Assembly: GCA_019096065.1 (NCBI GenBank)
Contig: JAGUCH010000002.1
Coordinates: forward strand, 12,598,501-12,662,500
DNA length: 64,000 nt
Direction of reading: 5' to 3'
Source of the DNA: Paracyclopina nana
Lineage: Eukaryota > Arthropoda > Copepoda > Cyclopoida > Cyclopettidae
The notes under the pieces are model-generated. The model saw only the letters and a list, made by a program, of their open reading frames with translations. It had not been told where the DNA came from and did not search any database. Both the position numbers and the translations under genes were made by a program. Each line of letters starts with the position of its first letter. The stretch's first letter is position 1. This document shows positions 22,801-33,360 of the stretch, one piece after another.

Positions 22801-24919
22801 ATTAGACTGAAGGCTGCTTCTGCGCAACACAGAAGTAAATGGTTTCTTGCAGGGTTGCTCTATATTGGCCGTTTAAAAATTGACCACCACATCCATGACC
22901 TCAATTGCAACTAGGACAAATAGGTGCTTTATTCATCGGAATCTTTTTGCCTTAGATACTCCATTTATTATAACAGTGATGCATCCTTATTTTCTTATTT
23001 GATGGACACATGGAGATGTATGAAATGAGAGTATATTTGTGGCCATTCGGGTGGTGCATTATTAACTTGGTATTCTTATCAGACTCAGCCAAGCATCTAA
23101 CATTTACACACTGGGCAAACAATGCTAATGTCGTATGGTCAGCTCTTGTGCATGGAAATGAGATCAGTTTTTTAAGTGACCGCAATTTCCTTTTTTTCCA
23201 CCAGAAGAAAAAAAAAGAAAAAAAGCTCTGGTTTCTCCTTTTAAAAGCAAGTATCAAGTTGTAAATCATAAGATCGCTAGTTGATATCCTTGCATATATG
23301 GAGATGGGCTCTTGTAATCCGTAAGCTTTTTTGCGTATAGATGGCGGTTTAGGCTAGAAAAAGTTTGAGAAAGTCATTTGTAAAAAGCGCCCTCTTTTGG
23401 TTGCCGTTCAAATCACATGAAGTAATTCTAAGAGGCCTCAACGTTTCCATTTGAGCCAGCCTTTTTATAGTTTTCCATTTATCTGAGCCTTTAATGTTCT
23501 CAGGGACATAAAATTGGACAAATCTGCCTGCAGTAAATTGCGTGGACATAAAACGGCATTTCACCCAAGATTGTGAATTCAACCTATCATATTAAAGCAA
23601 GTTCAAGTAGATCATCAATCTTATTCATTTTCACCCTTTTTGCCGTGCCATTAATCGTGTCCTCCATGAATTTGCCATAATCACATAGAATTTTGGCTCG
23701 ACAAATTGCTTTCTCCCGGCCAGTAAAACATGTCTTTATATAGAAAAAGAACAGACTTTTAGAAATATTGCCAGTTTGACAAGGAAATATTATGAGGCTA
23801 TTATTATTAATTCAACTAGCATTTATATTGTAAATCATAATATCGATTTGATTGTACTACTATATGGGTAGTAAAAGTGTCATCAATTATTAAGAGCTCA
23901 GTTCCACTGGTTGTTGCGAAAGCTGTTCAGTGTTGGCCTTGGCTTTCAAGAGTAATGACACTAGTAGTTATCCATGATATCTCATCGTAAGTATCACAAT
24001 CATAATACATATCAAAGTAAAAACTTGGCTAGGAAGTTGCTGGTTTTTTTTTCAAGGGGGATTTTTGTAAAGTTACACTCAAGCAGGATATTACTACATG
24101 GCTATAAGCTTGGCACATGCACTTTTGGCTCAGTCCGTGACGGCTATTTCCTTGCAAGAGCGCTTTTTACTGCAGCTTGGCTCGCATGATATGTATAAAA
24201 AATGGGAAACGAAAGCAAACCATTCAGCTACAAGCCTCTAATTGGATTTCCATTCGAAAAAGGACAAAAAGCTTATTTTTATACTCTAATGTCAAAATCG
24301 TAATTAAGCGTCGTTAGTCATCCTTATAATAATCTAGCTGTCACAACGTAAAAAATAGGCGAGCGTTTTGTAAAGAGTTCACGAGCTACTTAATGATTTC
24401 GTGCAAGTAGGAATTTCATGTTTGCAATCGATATGGAATGAAAAATGTCGCTCTTATTTCAGTATCAGTGCAGAGGTCTTGGTCTGAGAGGGACTGCAGC
24501 GCCTTATCGGAGAGAGCAGTCACGTACAGAGCTTCGGGGACCACAAATCACCACCTAAATAACCAGAACAGCACCAACCAAACCCACGTGAAGGAAAATC
24601 ACCTCTCAAAGTAAGATGGCAGTCAAAACAGTTTTCATGGTTACTCATAAGAGCCCACTTGAGTTCCAACAAGCCTTTATTGAAAAAATTGAAGTGAAAG
24701 GAGGCCGTAGAACATATATTCCAATTATGGCTGTCACATAAACAATCGTTGCATTTACTAGCTTTTTAGTAGCATATACAGTAGCGGTTCTTTTTCTTTT
24801 TGAAGGCTTGCTTTCATTGCACTTGGCATTTGGCCTGTCATGCCCATTGATCTGAATGCGTTATATCAACTGGGAAATGTTCCCACCGTTCACTTTGTCT
24901 TTCATTAGGAAGGAGAATT
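13836..24919. other. 11-kb AT-rich gene desert
   Basis: No open frame here has a recognisable domain, and I could not assemble any from short exons. There is no obvious transposon end, tRNA or long tandem repeat. One GC-richer stretch near 24463-24610 looks like an untranslated exon and is listed separately. Confidence 0.55.
24463..24610 (+). other. Possible untranslated exon
   Basis: A 148-nt block of higher complexity is preceded by the acceptor-like TTATTTCAG and followed by the donor-like GTAAGA. It also contains TCAGT motifs like an arthropod initiator. Its next exon could be the acceptor at 27250-27251, just before the coiled-coil gene's ATG, which would place the SETD7-like gene inside the intron on the other strand. 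Weak evidence. Confidence 0.25.
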
Positions 24920-27159
24920 TTATACACTTACTGCAAGTTCCTCTCCTCTTCTGACAAATTTCGAAGCCTTCAATGCTTTGATCAATCCAAATCTTGGAGA
25001 GTCCAAAAGTGTCCACTCAGAATTAGGCAAATTAGTGTTTTCCTTCACTTTGTGTCCTGAGGTAGCTCTGTAGTCACTTGTGTCACTTGGAGGAACTAGG
25101 ACAAAGGCATGGCAAAATGTATTCCTTGAAACCAATGCACTAGATTTTTGGTGAGAAGCTTCACTCAGGCTTAAAATCCGCCCGCTGAAGAGGGAATAAA
25201 CAGTGTTTCTCTTCATATCTCTGCGAGCTGTCATATTGTCGAAAAGATACTTTTGCTCTAAAGGATCTTTTAAAAGAGACTGATCACCAAAAGTGGACTG
25301 AGTTGGACTCTCATGATGATACGTAGGCCCAAAAGGCCTGCTGAAACCAAGCACTGCAATCCCATTCTCATCGCACGTAAAACTTTCGACTAAGCTTTCT
25401 ACTCCATTAATCTGGAAGGCAGAAATCTTTCATTTTCTTAGTAGAAAAAACTATTATCTATACCATTTTCCCATTTTTGAACTCTCCAATCAAGGCAATT
25501 TCGAGGTCTGGATAGACATATGCTATATCGGGCCCAGAGAACTCTCCTAGAGAGTCGACAACTCCGTGTAACCATGCTCCACCGTAAAGGCTTCTCCAGC
25601 ATGGACCTCTTGCTACTCCCTCATTAAAGTATCCAATGAACCCAAGGCCTCTTTCAAATCTATCCGAGCAAGGTCCTTCCTTATCTACGGTCGTGCGTCC
25701 GTACACCTGCACAATCCCATGGAGTTTTCCGTCTTTTAGGGAGCCCCTGATAAAGTGGGAAAAAATTGCTTCCGGATCAATCACCTGGAATCATCGTAAT
25801 GTTTTAAAATGGGACGCAATCTTCAATTTTATTGAGGATGGTATTACCTTGCTGTCAAATCCCAAAGATGGAATAACCACTCGAGTTTCGGTATTTGTTA
25901 AAGCTATGGTCAGTCTGGTCCTCCACCCAGGATTGGCAGCTTTGTCATGTTCAACTGCATCCTTGATTCTTCCATCTTTTAGCAGTCCACTGTGGAGTAC
26001 TTCTCCTCGAGCAGACAGGATTGTTACGTACTTTTTTGAAGTGATTCTACCCATAGACTCGGGGAGATTTATATCAATCACAGGATTTTTCAAGTCCAAC
26101 GGAACAAAGTCGGTGGTGAAATGATGCCACAAAAGATCCGAGTTTTGTGCTTCTTCAATCCAAGTTGGCAAATGGGAGAAACACTCCATTGTCATCTCTT
26201 CCAACTTGGCTTCTCTGGCTTGGGACAAAAGCATGGTGTATTTGTCAGCCTCCATGCTAATGCCAACAGAATGTTCAATTATTAACTTGCAGCCATCTGT
26301 ATGATAAGCTGGAAATCCTTCAAAGTCTTGGCATAAGGCAAAAAATTCTCCATCCACATTATGGCAAAACTTGACGCTATTCATACCCTCTTTTGTGATG
26401 AAGCATGTAGGTCCATACTTATGCTCTTGACATCCAAATATGAGATAGCCATTCTGATCAACTCTAAGGAACTCCTGGCCTAACAGAGAAAAAAACATAA
26501 TTGGTTGTAGAGCTGCATAATTGAGTATTTACCTGAAGCATCATTTATTGATTGAAGCACATTGTCTTCATTGAAATGTCTGAGTGGTCCCTCCATTTTG
26601 CCTTCAACAGCAAAGCCTTTCATAAATGTACCATTCTTTAGAACAAGTGTAAAAGGTCCCTAAAATGTCAACATTGAATCATCATTAATTTTTCAACTTA
26701 AGAAAAACTGCTCTTACCTCAAGCTTATCTTTATCAAAGGTTCCTGATATTTTTGACACGTCTTGATGCATCAAATGCAGGCATTTTTTATTCCTGATGC
26801 CATAATTGCCACTTTCCCTGTTGAGCAGAATTATCCCAGGTCCTTCAAAAGGGCCTTTCTTGGGTTTCTTCCCACCAGGAATCTAAAAAATTAACAATAT
26901 CTGTTAATGATTGCAGTTGTGCATTAAATGATGTTACCTTGTAGTCGTAGGAATAAATTGCGCCAGGTTCGTCACAAGCCACAACAGACAAAATGTTGCT
27001 GTCACCTAAATTCTTGTCATCTTTGCACGGAATTGGACAGTCAAACTTTGGATCGCTGACTTGTTCAAACCAAGCTTGTAGATTTTCGCAGCAACACAAT
27101 TTCAAATTCAAAGAAACTGTCAAGAAAAGAAAAACTAGCGCATTTCTTGGAGTTGCCAT
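24920..27159 (-). CDS. MORN-repeat / SET-domain protein, SETD7-like, with signal-peptide-like start
   Basis: Exons (minus strand): 27159-26938, 26882-26718, 26659-26533, 26479-25848, 25784-25464, 25411-24920 or 24932; all junctions are GT/AG and keep frame. The MORN region ([21 protein letters not shown]) and a line ending IAYVYPD closely match SETD7 (SET7/9, a lysine methyltransferase). The C-terminal part has the SET order ([31 protein letters not shown]). However, the GHKANHS-type cofactor motif of SETD7 is replaced by GHKVKEN, so activity is doubtful. The first exon encodes a hydrophobic stretch (residues 8-20), unusual for a SET protein. The end is ambiguous: read-through gives a stop at 24920-24922, while GTAAGT at 24931-24926 could splice to an unidentified last exon. 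It is divergent from the coiled-coil gene, 99 bp apart. Confidence 0.7.
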
Positions 27160-27258
27160 AGCAATGGCAATGGCTACCTCAATGTTACTCAGCGTTTTTG
27201 TTTGAAGCATGTGAAAATTATTTTTGTATGAAATGATTTTTGTACTTTCAGGCCAACT
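27160..27258. promoter_or_regulatory. Short intergenic gap between divergent genes
   Basis: Only 99 bp separate the ATG codons of the SETD7-like gene (minus) and the coiled-coil gene (plus). It contains TTTGTACTTTCAG at 27239-27251, a good splice acceptor 7 nt before the plus-strand ATG, so that gene probably has an upstream untranslated exon or a trans-spliced leader. Confidence 0.45.
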
Positions 27259-27963
27259 ATGAAAAACACTGAAAATGAGAAAAAAGAGGGAGACGTCAGT
27301 CCAAGTGCAGTTCAGCAAAGGACAATGGATGGAACATCGGCCCAAGTTCCTTATCAGCAAAGCAGTCCTGAAACCTCAAATGGCACTTTTCATGGAGCAA
27401 TCAACTCTTGCTGCAAGGGACTGGACAAAAGGCTGCAACACTTGCAGACTGAAAATGGTGAAATGAAAATTGAGATATCAGCTCTGAACAGAAAACTTGC
27501 GGAAAAGGTTATTTTAAAAATGATAGAAGCACGATAACAGAATAAAAAATTGCTATTGCAATAATAATTCCAGGATTCTGAATTGGATACTAAAGTTTCC
27601 GAACTGATCAAGTCCAATAAGTCGTCAACTGCTATGAAAAATCTGCTAAGTCAACAGAAAAAGCTGGGAGATCAATGCAAACTTGAGATGGAAACTTTGG
27701 CAAAGACATTTGAGGAGAAATCTCGTAACTTTAAGTACAACTCAGAAGAACTTCTGGCCAAAAATGACAATTTAAGAGAGGAGAACCAAGAGTTGAGGGA
27801 AGAAATTTCAAGGCTGAGAGCCGACTTGGAAGACAAGACTGTTGAAGCATTCGAGGCCAAAGAAATGAATGGCATTTATTCAGCAAAACTGACCAAATTA
27901 GAGCGAAAGTTCAAAAAGTTCCGAAATGAGGAAGAAGAATCGTACATGGAATTGACCTTTTAG
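27259..27963 (+). CDS. Small coiled-coil protein, function unknown (212 aa)
   Basis: Exons 27259-27507 and 27574-27963, with a 66-nt intron (GTTATT donor, CCAG acceptor). After a polar N-terminus of about 45 residues, the protein is almost wholly a charged coiled coil (heptads such as LQTENGEMKIEISALNRKL and LREENQELREEISRL) ending in an acidic tail. No catalytic or binding motif is visible. It could be a scaffold or centrosome/Golgi coiled coil, but I do not recognise the family. Poly(A) signal AATAAA at 28184-28189. Confidence 0.75.
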
Positions 27964-28298
27964 CTAGCATTCCTCTAGCCTTTTTCCATTGGCTAGAGCA
28001 ACTGTTGAAACCAAGAAATATTTCTAGAAATGGGAAAAGTTAATTATTAGCGTGCTTCTTTCAGCATTCTTTTCACCCTACTTAAGGCCATGGTTATTTG
28101 AGCTCAAATTGAACTCGTGATACCTTTTCCAGTCTTGCTTACTATACAAAATGTGTTCAAATTCACTTATTGCACAGAGATTAAATAAATGATTCACGCA
28201 TGCTTTCTGAAATTAACATTATGATTAAAGGTGTACTCACAAACACATCAAAAGCCATGTTTGGACGGTCTTTTAGCACAATGAAAATGACAAGTTTA
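27964..28298. other. Convergent intergenic region
   Basis: 335 bp between the stops of the coiled-coil gene and LYAR. It holds the plus-strand AATAAA (28184-28189), and at its right edge the minus-strand AATAAA (28300-28295) that overlaps the LYAR stop codon. Nothing else is seen. Confidence 0.6.
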
Positions 28299-28300
28299 TT
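28295..28300 (-). terminator. LYAR poly(A) signal overlapping the stop codon
   Basis: On the minus strand the end reads TAATAAA: the stop codon TAA is 28301-28299 and the hexamer AATAAA is 28300-28295. The 3' UTR would be only some tens of bases. Confidence 0.6.
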
Positions 28301-29306
28301 ATGCTCTGGATGTGGAGAACTCCACTATGTCATTGGTGATTTTGAACTTTTTACACTTGTTCACCTTTTTCTCGAACTTGCATTCTAGTTCCACGCGACT
28401 TTTCACTGTATTTGGCTGCTGGTTAACAAACTCGTTCACAACCTTTTTCTTCAATTTGTTCATCTTGATTGGCCCTTTCTTTTCGATGACTGTAGAAATG
28501 CATTCAATCCAATCAAATTTGGCCCCCGTTTCTGGAGACGCTTCCTCTATCTTAGCTTTTTTGGGGCTAACGTCCTCATCGTCATTCGCAACTTCTTCCT
28601 CTCTCGCCTTTCTTTTCTTCTTCTTTGACTTTTTATCAGCTTCTTCTTCGGCCTCATTTGAGCTCTTCTTTGTACCCTTGAACATAGGTACACCATCTTT
28701 CATTTCTGTGTCCTCGGAGTGAGAATTCACACCATTCTTGTGTCCGTTCTCCTTGTTTGTAGAAGAATTCTTTTGATTATTGTCTTCTTGCTTCTCTTGA
28801 GGATCTTTCATGGCTTTTTCAAATTCATCCCAGGTTTTTTCAATGGTGGCTGGATGGCATTTCCGACCAGGGAGAGCATTTTTGCAGAAATTGATGAACT
28901 TTGCCCTCTTTCTTGGGATGTTGTCAAACCCTTTGATAGCCTGGAGGATCATCTTGACATCTGGGTCAAGATTGGGATTCTTAGCATCCATGAGCACATT
29001 GAGTCGCTCAAGCCACGCTGCTTGCTTTTTTGCGCCTTTGTTGGCATTTGCTTTGGGTTGCCATCCTTTGGCGCTGTACTTTTCCTCTTCGGTAATGCAA
29101 CTGGTATGTTCCTTGTAGCTATCACCAGGGAAGTCCTATTAAAAGATCAAGATTAGTCTCGCTAGCATATAAGAAAACAAGTTAAATACCTTTTGACAAT
29201 CGATGCAAGAAAGAACCTCGCAGCTTCGACACTGGAATTTGTAATGTTTTTCAACCTGATTCTTTTTCAATGAAGCGCCACATGCGTTACACGTAAAGAA
29301 GACCAT
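28299..29306 (-). CDS. LYAR: Cell growth-regulating nucleolar protein LYAR homologue (317 aa)
   Basis: Exons 29306-29190 and 29135-28299, with a 54-nt intron. The N-terminus has the LYAR zinc fingers: MVFFTCNACG with later Cys/His pairs, then CRSCEVLSCIDCQKDF and a conserved SYKEHTSCITEEEKY line. The middle has the conserved NIPRKRAKFINFCKN block. A long Lys/Glu/Asp-rich linker with nuclear signals (KKSKKKKRK) leads to a basic C-terminal domain. LYAR binds pre-ribosomal RNA and DNA in the nucleolus and supports ribosome production. The TAA stop is followed directly by TAA and lies inside AATAAA. Confidence 0.92.
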
Positions 29307-29748
29307 TTTTGAGAAGAGAATTTTCGCCTCTTTTTCAGTTATCCCTAATTTGTTTTGATTTCTTCCTCACACACGTGAAATGAGAACTGACTGGCCTACT
29401 TGACTTCTAAGAAAAATAGCCTCAATTTTAAGTTGGCTATTTTCCCGAGCAGACAGGATTTTATTTGTAAACATTGATAAAGGTGCGTACGGAGATTTTT
29501 ATGGTAAAACATTCCACTAGTATTCACAGTATTCATGTGACACCACAATTTTTTCGTTGTTATCTCTTAAAATTTTGTGCCAAATGACGCTTATAAAAAA
29601 GCCAAGCATTTTCAATTATTCTCTTATTCTATTTGTTGTAAGTTTTTCGTCACACACCAAAGTCAATTCAAAGTTGACTTTATTTGGTCTGTCATTTTGG
29701 TGACACATTTTGTAATGAAGTTCTTTGAGCAATTCTAAGCAAATCAAA
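29307..29748. promoter_or_regulatory. Divergent promoter region LYAR / NDUFAF4
   Basis: 442 bp between two start codons on opposite strands, AT-rich, without TATA or other element that I can name with confidence. Confidence 0.45.
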
Positions 29749-30494
29749 ATGGGACAGACTTTGACGAAGATACGCGGCCATTTTATCACGCGGCCTCTGC
29801 AACGGTACAACATAGAGTCGAGGACAGAAAAATTACTGGCCAAAGATGAACCGGTCAGGGCTCCCCAATTCAAGTCTGATCGAGAGCTGCTTGAAGAGCT
29901 GCGACGAGAGCGTCCAGAAATCGCAGAAGCTGCCGTGAAGCAAGACACTCAACTCCTTAGCAGACTTGAAAAAGTGTACGTGACATCTGAGGATCCGGAG
30001 ACGTATGATGCTGACAACAACAGAAAAGTGCCAGTCAATCCTGATCGGCCATTGCCTGGCAAATTTGTTCGGAGCCAGGGGAGACCGGGCTTTTATGAGG
30101 CAAGTCTCCTAGCTGGGTCAATGACAGGCAAGGCTGACATCAGCACCCTGCAGGAGATGATGGGAAGATATGCTCAAAAGCCCAACTTAAGCACAGTCCA
30201 CACATTAGCTAAAGAACACAAGTAAGAAAAAACTAATGACAAATGTCAACATATAAGCATCTTACGGATCTTACTTCTTCTAGCTTGTCCCCTGAACTCT
30301 TGGATAACACTCTAACCCATTTCAAGATCTTTATTCACTCTGCTAGAGAAGCAGATCCTTCCAAAGAGGAGCCAGAAGAGCATGACCCATTAGCTGTTCA
30401 AGATACTTGGACTGATGTGAACGAATCAAAGATCTTAAAGGGTGCCCAAGCGAATGAAACTGTCAAAAGCTTGCCAGGTGGTAAGCCTCTATAG
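29749..30494 (+). CDS. NDUFAF4: NADH:ubiquinone oxidoreductase complex assembly factor 4 homologue (227 aa)
   Basis: Exons 29749-30221 and 30284-30494, with a 62-nt intron. The N-terminus (MGQT, then a basic amphipathic segment and FNIE/YNIESR-like line) and the following ERPEIAEAAVKQDTQLLSRL and VYVTSEDPE blocks match NDUFAF4, a mitochondrial inner-membrane-associated assembly factor for complex I. The central SLLAGSMTGKADISTLQEMM and SPELLDNTLTHFKIF segments fit its helical C-terminal half. It is longer than the ~175-aa human protein through an acidic tail. A poly(A) signal AATAAA lies at 30497-30502, two bases after the stop, and the gene converges on INTS13 with only 47 bp between stops. 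Confidence 0.82.
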
Positions 30495-30496
30495 TG

Positions 30497-30502
30497 AATA
30501 AA
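30497..30502 (+). terminator. NDUFAF4 poly(A) signal next to the stop codon
   Basis: AATAAA begins 3 nt after the TAG at 30492-30494, implying a very short 3' UTR and avoiding overlap with convergent INTS13. Confidence 0.6.
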
Positions 30503-30541
30503 CCACACGCTAGTCGACCTCGTTAAAAACGATTCATGTAT

Positions 30542-32680
30542 TTACATTTCGCCCATAGCTCCTGGCGCAGAATCTTTATCCTTACGATCCATAGATAGGT
30601 ATAATCGAGCCTTGTCCCCAACTGACCTCATGCCGACAAAAGGGACAGTGTACTTGGTATTTTCCTTGTGGGTTTTCGTCCATAGGTCAAGCAAAGACAG
30701 CCCATTATTCGTTTTCTGCTTTTTGGCAGAGGGAGGAGCTGGTGATGCAGATCTTCCGACGTAGCTGTCAGCTCCGCTCCCAGCATTGAACTCGGTTTTC
30801 TCCCTCTCAGTCATGGTGGAATATTTATCCAATTCTCGCAGAGCAACATCCAGTTCAACCTTTTCATCTTTTCGACCGATGGCAGGAGGCCGCTCAGAGG
30901 CCGGCCTATTGCGACTCTCAAGCAAGCAGTCGAGTACTTTATAGTGCCTTTCTGACCGACAGTGAGCAGACACGAATCGCTCAAGTTCTCCAAACATCAA
31001 TTTGTACTGGTCGTCTTTTTTCATGGATTTTCCTTTAGTCCCTGTGACGCTGGCAGTCAATGGCACAGGCAAGACATCTCCCTTGTGCTCCATGGCGATG
31101 AGAGAGTAAATGATCTTCCTACATTCTGCCAAGTTGTCCTCCGTGAGCTCCTCTTGTACAAGGATCTTTTGCAGAGGCTCCAAAGCTTCCATGTTGAAAA
31201 TTGTAGTGGCGCTGATAATCATAGGGCAGAACTTGGAGAATCTTGCCACCCTTTCTCTCATCTTTTCAATGGGCTGCTTCTCCTTCGTATTATTGGGGTC
31301 GCCATAGTAGGGCGCAACTCGGTTGGACTTCATCAAAATGCCAAAGTCTGGAATTCGGTAGTCAGTGACGCGTCCTCCAGGTCCCTCACTGATGGAAGGA
31401 GGATCCTCAAGAATGGACCTCGAAATGTTGAGAGTGTGAATGAAAATCTCACCCCCATGAGACGTGAGCATGTGGCTCAATATTTTGGCCCCAGACCTCC
31501 GGGGCATTTCAAGCATCACACTCCTTCCAGAGAGGAGGAAATTCGTAAGGCAAGATGAAGGTCGACTGTTCACGTCCGTTGGAGTGATTCTTGCCAGAGC
31601 TGTGCAATTGTGGAGGTCGGCCGACGATCCTCTCGGGGTGCACCATTTCAAAGTGATCGTCTTGTAGTTGCAACCTTCCTTCTGAGTCTGTGGCAACCAA
31701 TTGGCCATCTCCTCGTTCTTGATTTTTGCCTCATCTTTGAACGAGCCAAGATCCATAGTCAAGAGCCGCCAGTGAGCAGAGGCTTTGTGGAAGAGCTCAA
31801 CATCATAGTTGGCGGAGGAAGAGGCATTTTGCTCCTCTTTCATTGGAATGCCAGTGACCGTGGTAGATGCAAGGTCGAAATGCCTCAGAGCCATGCTTAG
31901 GAGCTTCTTCGACAGCTCCACTCCCGCGGGCACACGGCTGACATTGATGGACATAATGTGGCTCAATTGACGAATGGAGTCCTCCATTGGCTTCGTGTTA
32001 CCCTTGAGCTCAGAGTAGCAGCACACCACATCTATTTCAAGCTGTGCGATGCTGGCCAAGTTGTCAGAGCTTGCGGAGTTTGAGTTGACCTCGGCAAGCT
32101 CTTGCTGCAAGACTGATGCCAGGTCCTCCATGAAACCGACTATGTCTTCCGCAAATGTGAGGCATACAATGCGACCTTTATTGATTAGCCTCGATGTAGC
32201 TCTATTCTGCACCTCAAGCTGGGCTTCACTCAATTCGGTGAGAATTTCTAGGGCCACGTGAATTCCATTTTTCAGCCTCTCCTTGGCTTTTGCAACATTC
32301 CCAAACTTGTTAGAGGTCAAATCAGGACGGCCAGCGTGAGCCAACTCATTGGCCAGATTGTTGGAAGATTGGTGCTTGCGTTCCCATGACTGGAACACCT
32401 TTGAGGAGCCTTTCTCATTGAACACAACAAACCTCAGTAGACGTTGCTCATTCAAGTCTTCGTTGACAGGGGGAAAGATGTCATAGACGATCCTGCTATA
32501 TTCCAAAACCGATTCAGTTGCTGAACTCCAAATGGATTTGTCCACTGGAGCCAGAGGAATGAAGCCAGTTTGAGAGCTCTTGGCAGATTCGATCTCAATG
32601 CGCTCGCAAGGCTGAGCAAACGCATTGCTTTGGTCAAGCACAAAAACTGTCTTGTGACTGAGTGGGAAAGCCATGGTCAT
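30542..32680 (-). CDS. INTS13: Integrator complex subunit 13 / Asunder homologue (712 aa)
   Basis: A single uninterrupted frame. It opens with SHKTVFVLDQ (VWA-like domain), IPLAPVDKSIW, YSRIVYDIFP and later ASTTVTGIPMKEEQNASSSANYDVEL, TLKWCTPR, DVNSRPSSCLTNFLL, MLTSHGGEIFIH and SRSILEDPPSISEG, all diagnostic INTS13 lines; length matches the human protein (706 aa). INTS13 acts in the Integrator complex on snRNA and enhancer RNA 3' ends; fly Asunder also affects dynein at the nuclear surface. The first ATG (32680-32678) overlaps the ARL16 stop as ATGA; a second in-frame ATG at 32674 is equally possible. No intron is seen, unlike most neighbours. Confidence 0.95.
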   Translation of the reverse strand: MTMAFPLSHKTVFVLDQSNAFAQPCERIEIESAKSSQTGFIPLAPVDKSIWSSATESVLEYSRIVYDIFPPVNEDLNEQRLLRFVVFNEKGSSKVFQSWERKHQSSNNLANELAHAGRPDLTSNKFGNVAKAKERLKNGIHVALEILTELSEAQLEVQNRATSRLINKGRIVCLTFAEDIVGFMEDLASVLQQELAEVNSNSASSDNLASIAQLEIDVVCCYSELKGNTKPMEDSIRQLSHIMSINVSRVPAGVELSKKLLSMALRHFDLASTTVTGIPMKEEQNASSSANYDVELFHKASAHWRLLTMDLGSFKDEAKIKNEEMANWLPQTQKEGCNYKTITLKWCTPRGSSADLHNCTALARITPTDVNSRPSSCLTNFLLSGRSVMLEMPRRSGAKILSHMLTSHGGEIFIHTLNISRSILEDPPSISEGPGGRVTDYRIPDFGILMKSNRVAPYYGDPNNTKEKQPIEKMRERVARFSKFCPMIISATTIFNMEALEPLQKILVQEELTEDNLAECRKIIYSLIAMEHKGDVLPVPLTASVTGTKGKSMKKDDQYKLMFGELERFVSAHCRSERHYKVLDCLLESRNRPASERPPAIGRKDEKVELDVALRELDKYSTMTEREKTEFNAGSGADSYVGRSASPAPPSAKKQKTNNGLSLLDLWTKTHKENTKYTVPFVGMRSVGDKARLYLSMDRKDKDSAPGAMGEM

Positions 32681-33336
32681 GAGTTCTGGTTAGCGATACC
32701 TCTGAGCCAATGTAAAATAGTGTCCAAGCCTTCTGCGGTCTCAGAACTGCAGACAGTTTGCTGAATGTTACAAAATCGGCACCAGCTTGTCAAATAGCCA
32801 AGCCTAAGTAAGGACTGTACTTCTGATAGTATTCTCTCTCTTGACGAGGAATCGAGCAAATCGCACTTGGAGAAAGCGATCAGCACATCGGTTTGTCTCT
32901 GTTGCTGCTCAAAAAAAGACAATGATTCCACAAGGTGCACACCTGCTTCAGCAAAGCGAGCGGGACAGGATACATCCACGAGAAAAATCAAATGTGTTGT
33001 AGCTGCTTCACGACTCTCAACAGTTGCCTTCAAGTAGGAAAGCCAAGCAGGTGCGAGAGCTCCACCAAATTCTCGGACAGATAAGTAATGACCGGAAGCT
33101 TTGCCAGACAATCGGAGAAATAGAGGGAAGCACCTAGCTGACGATCTACTCTTATGTTCCAACTCGTTATCCTCAGCGATATTTACGCTGTAATGATTGA
33201 TCCCAACAGTAGGTTGAGGCCCTGGTAGAGTTTCTTCCTCGGCAGAAGCTACAGAGTTGATTTCTTGCAGTTTTAAAAGTAAAGTGCTTTTTCCCGAACC
33301 ACTTGCTCCCAAGCAAACAGCAATTGGGTCGGGCAT
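32677..33336 (-). CDS. ARL16: ADP-ribosylation factor-like 16 homologue (219 aa)
   Basis: Small GTPase-like protein. P-loop GASGSGKS at residues about 10-17, PTVGIN switch region, REFGG in place of WDxGG (ARL16 has RELGG), and SKCDL in place of NKxD; C-terminal SETAEGLDTILHWL matches the ARL16 end. ARL16 has been linked to cilia traffic. The copy has an extra acidic/serine insert (about residues 50-75). It starts 24 nt after the TRAPPC2L stop and its TGA (32679-32677) overlaps the INTS13 ATG. No intron. Confidence 0.82.
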   Translation of the reverse strand: MPDPIAVCLGASGSGKSTLLLKLQEINSVASAEEETLPGPQPTVGINHYSVNIAEDNELEHKSRSSARCFPLFLRLSGKASGHYLSVREFGGALAPAWLSYLKATVESREAATTHLIFLVDVSCPARFAEAGVHLVESLSFFEQQQRQTDVLIAFSKCDLLDSSSRERILSEVQSLLRLGYLTSWCRFCNIQQTVCSSETAEGLDTILHWLRGIANQNS

Positions 33337-33360
33337 ATGAGCACAGATCTGCTTAGAGGC

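Noticed and set aside
24645..24851. Possible last exon of the SETD7-like gene
   Set aside because: An acceptor and open frame exist, but the peptide does not resemble a post-SET region and a minus-strand AATAAA lies inside it; left as an uncertain end.
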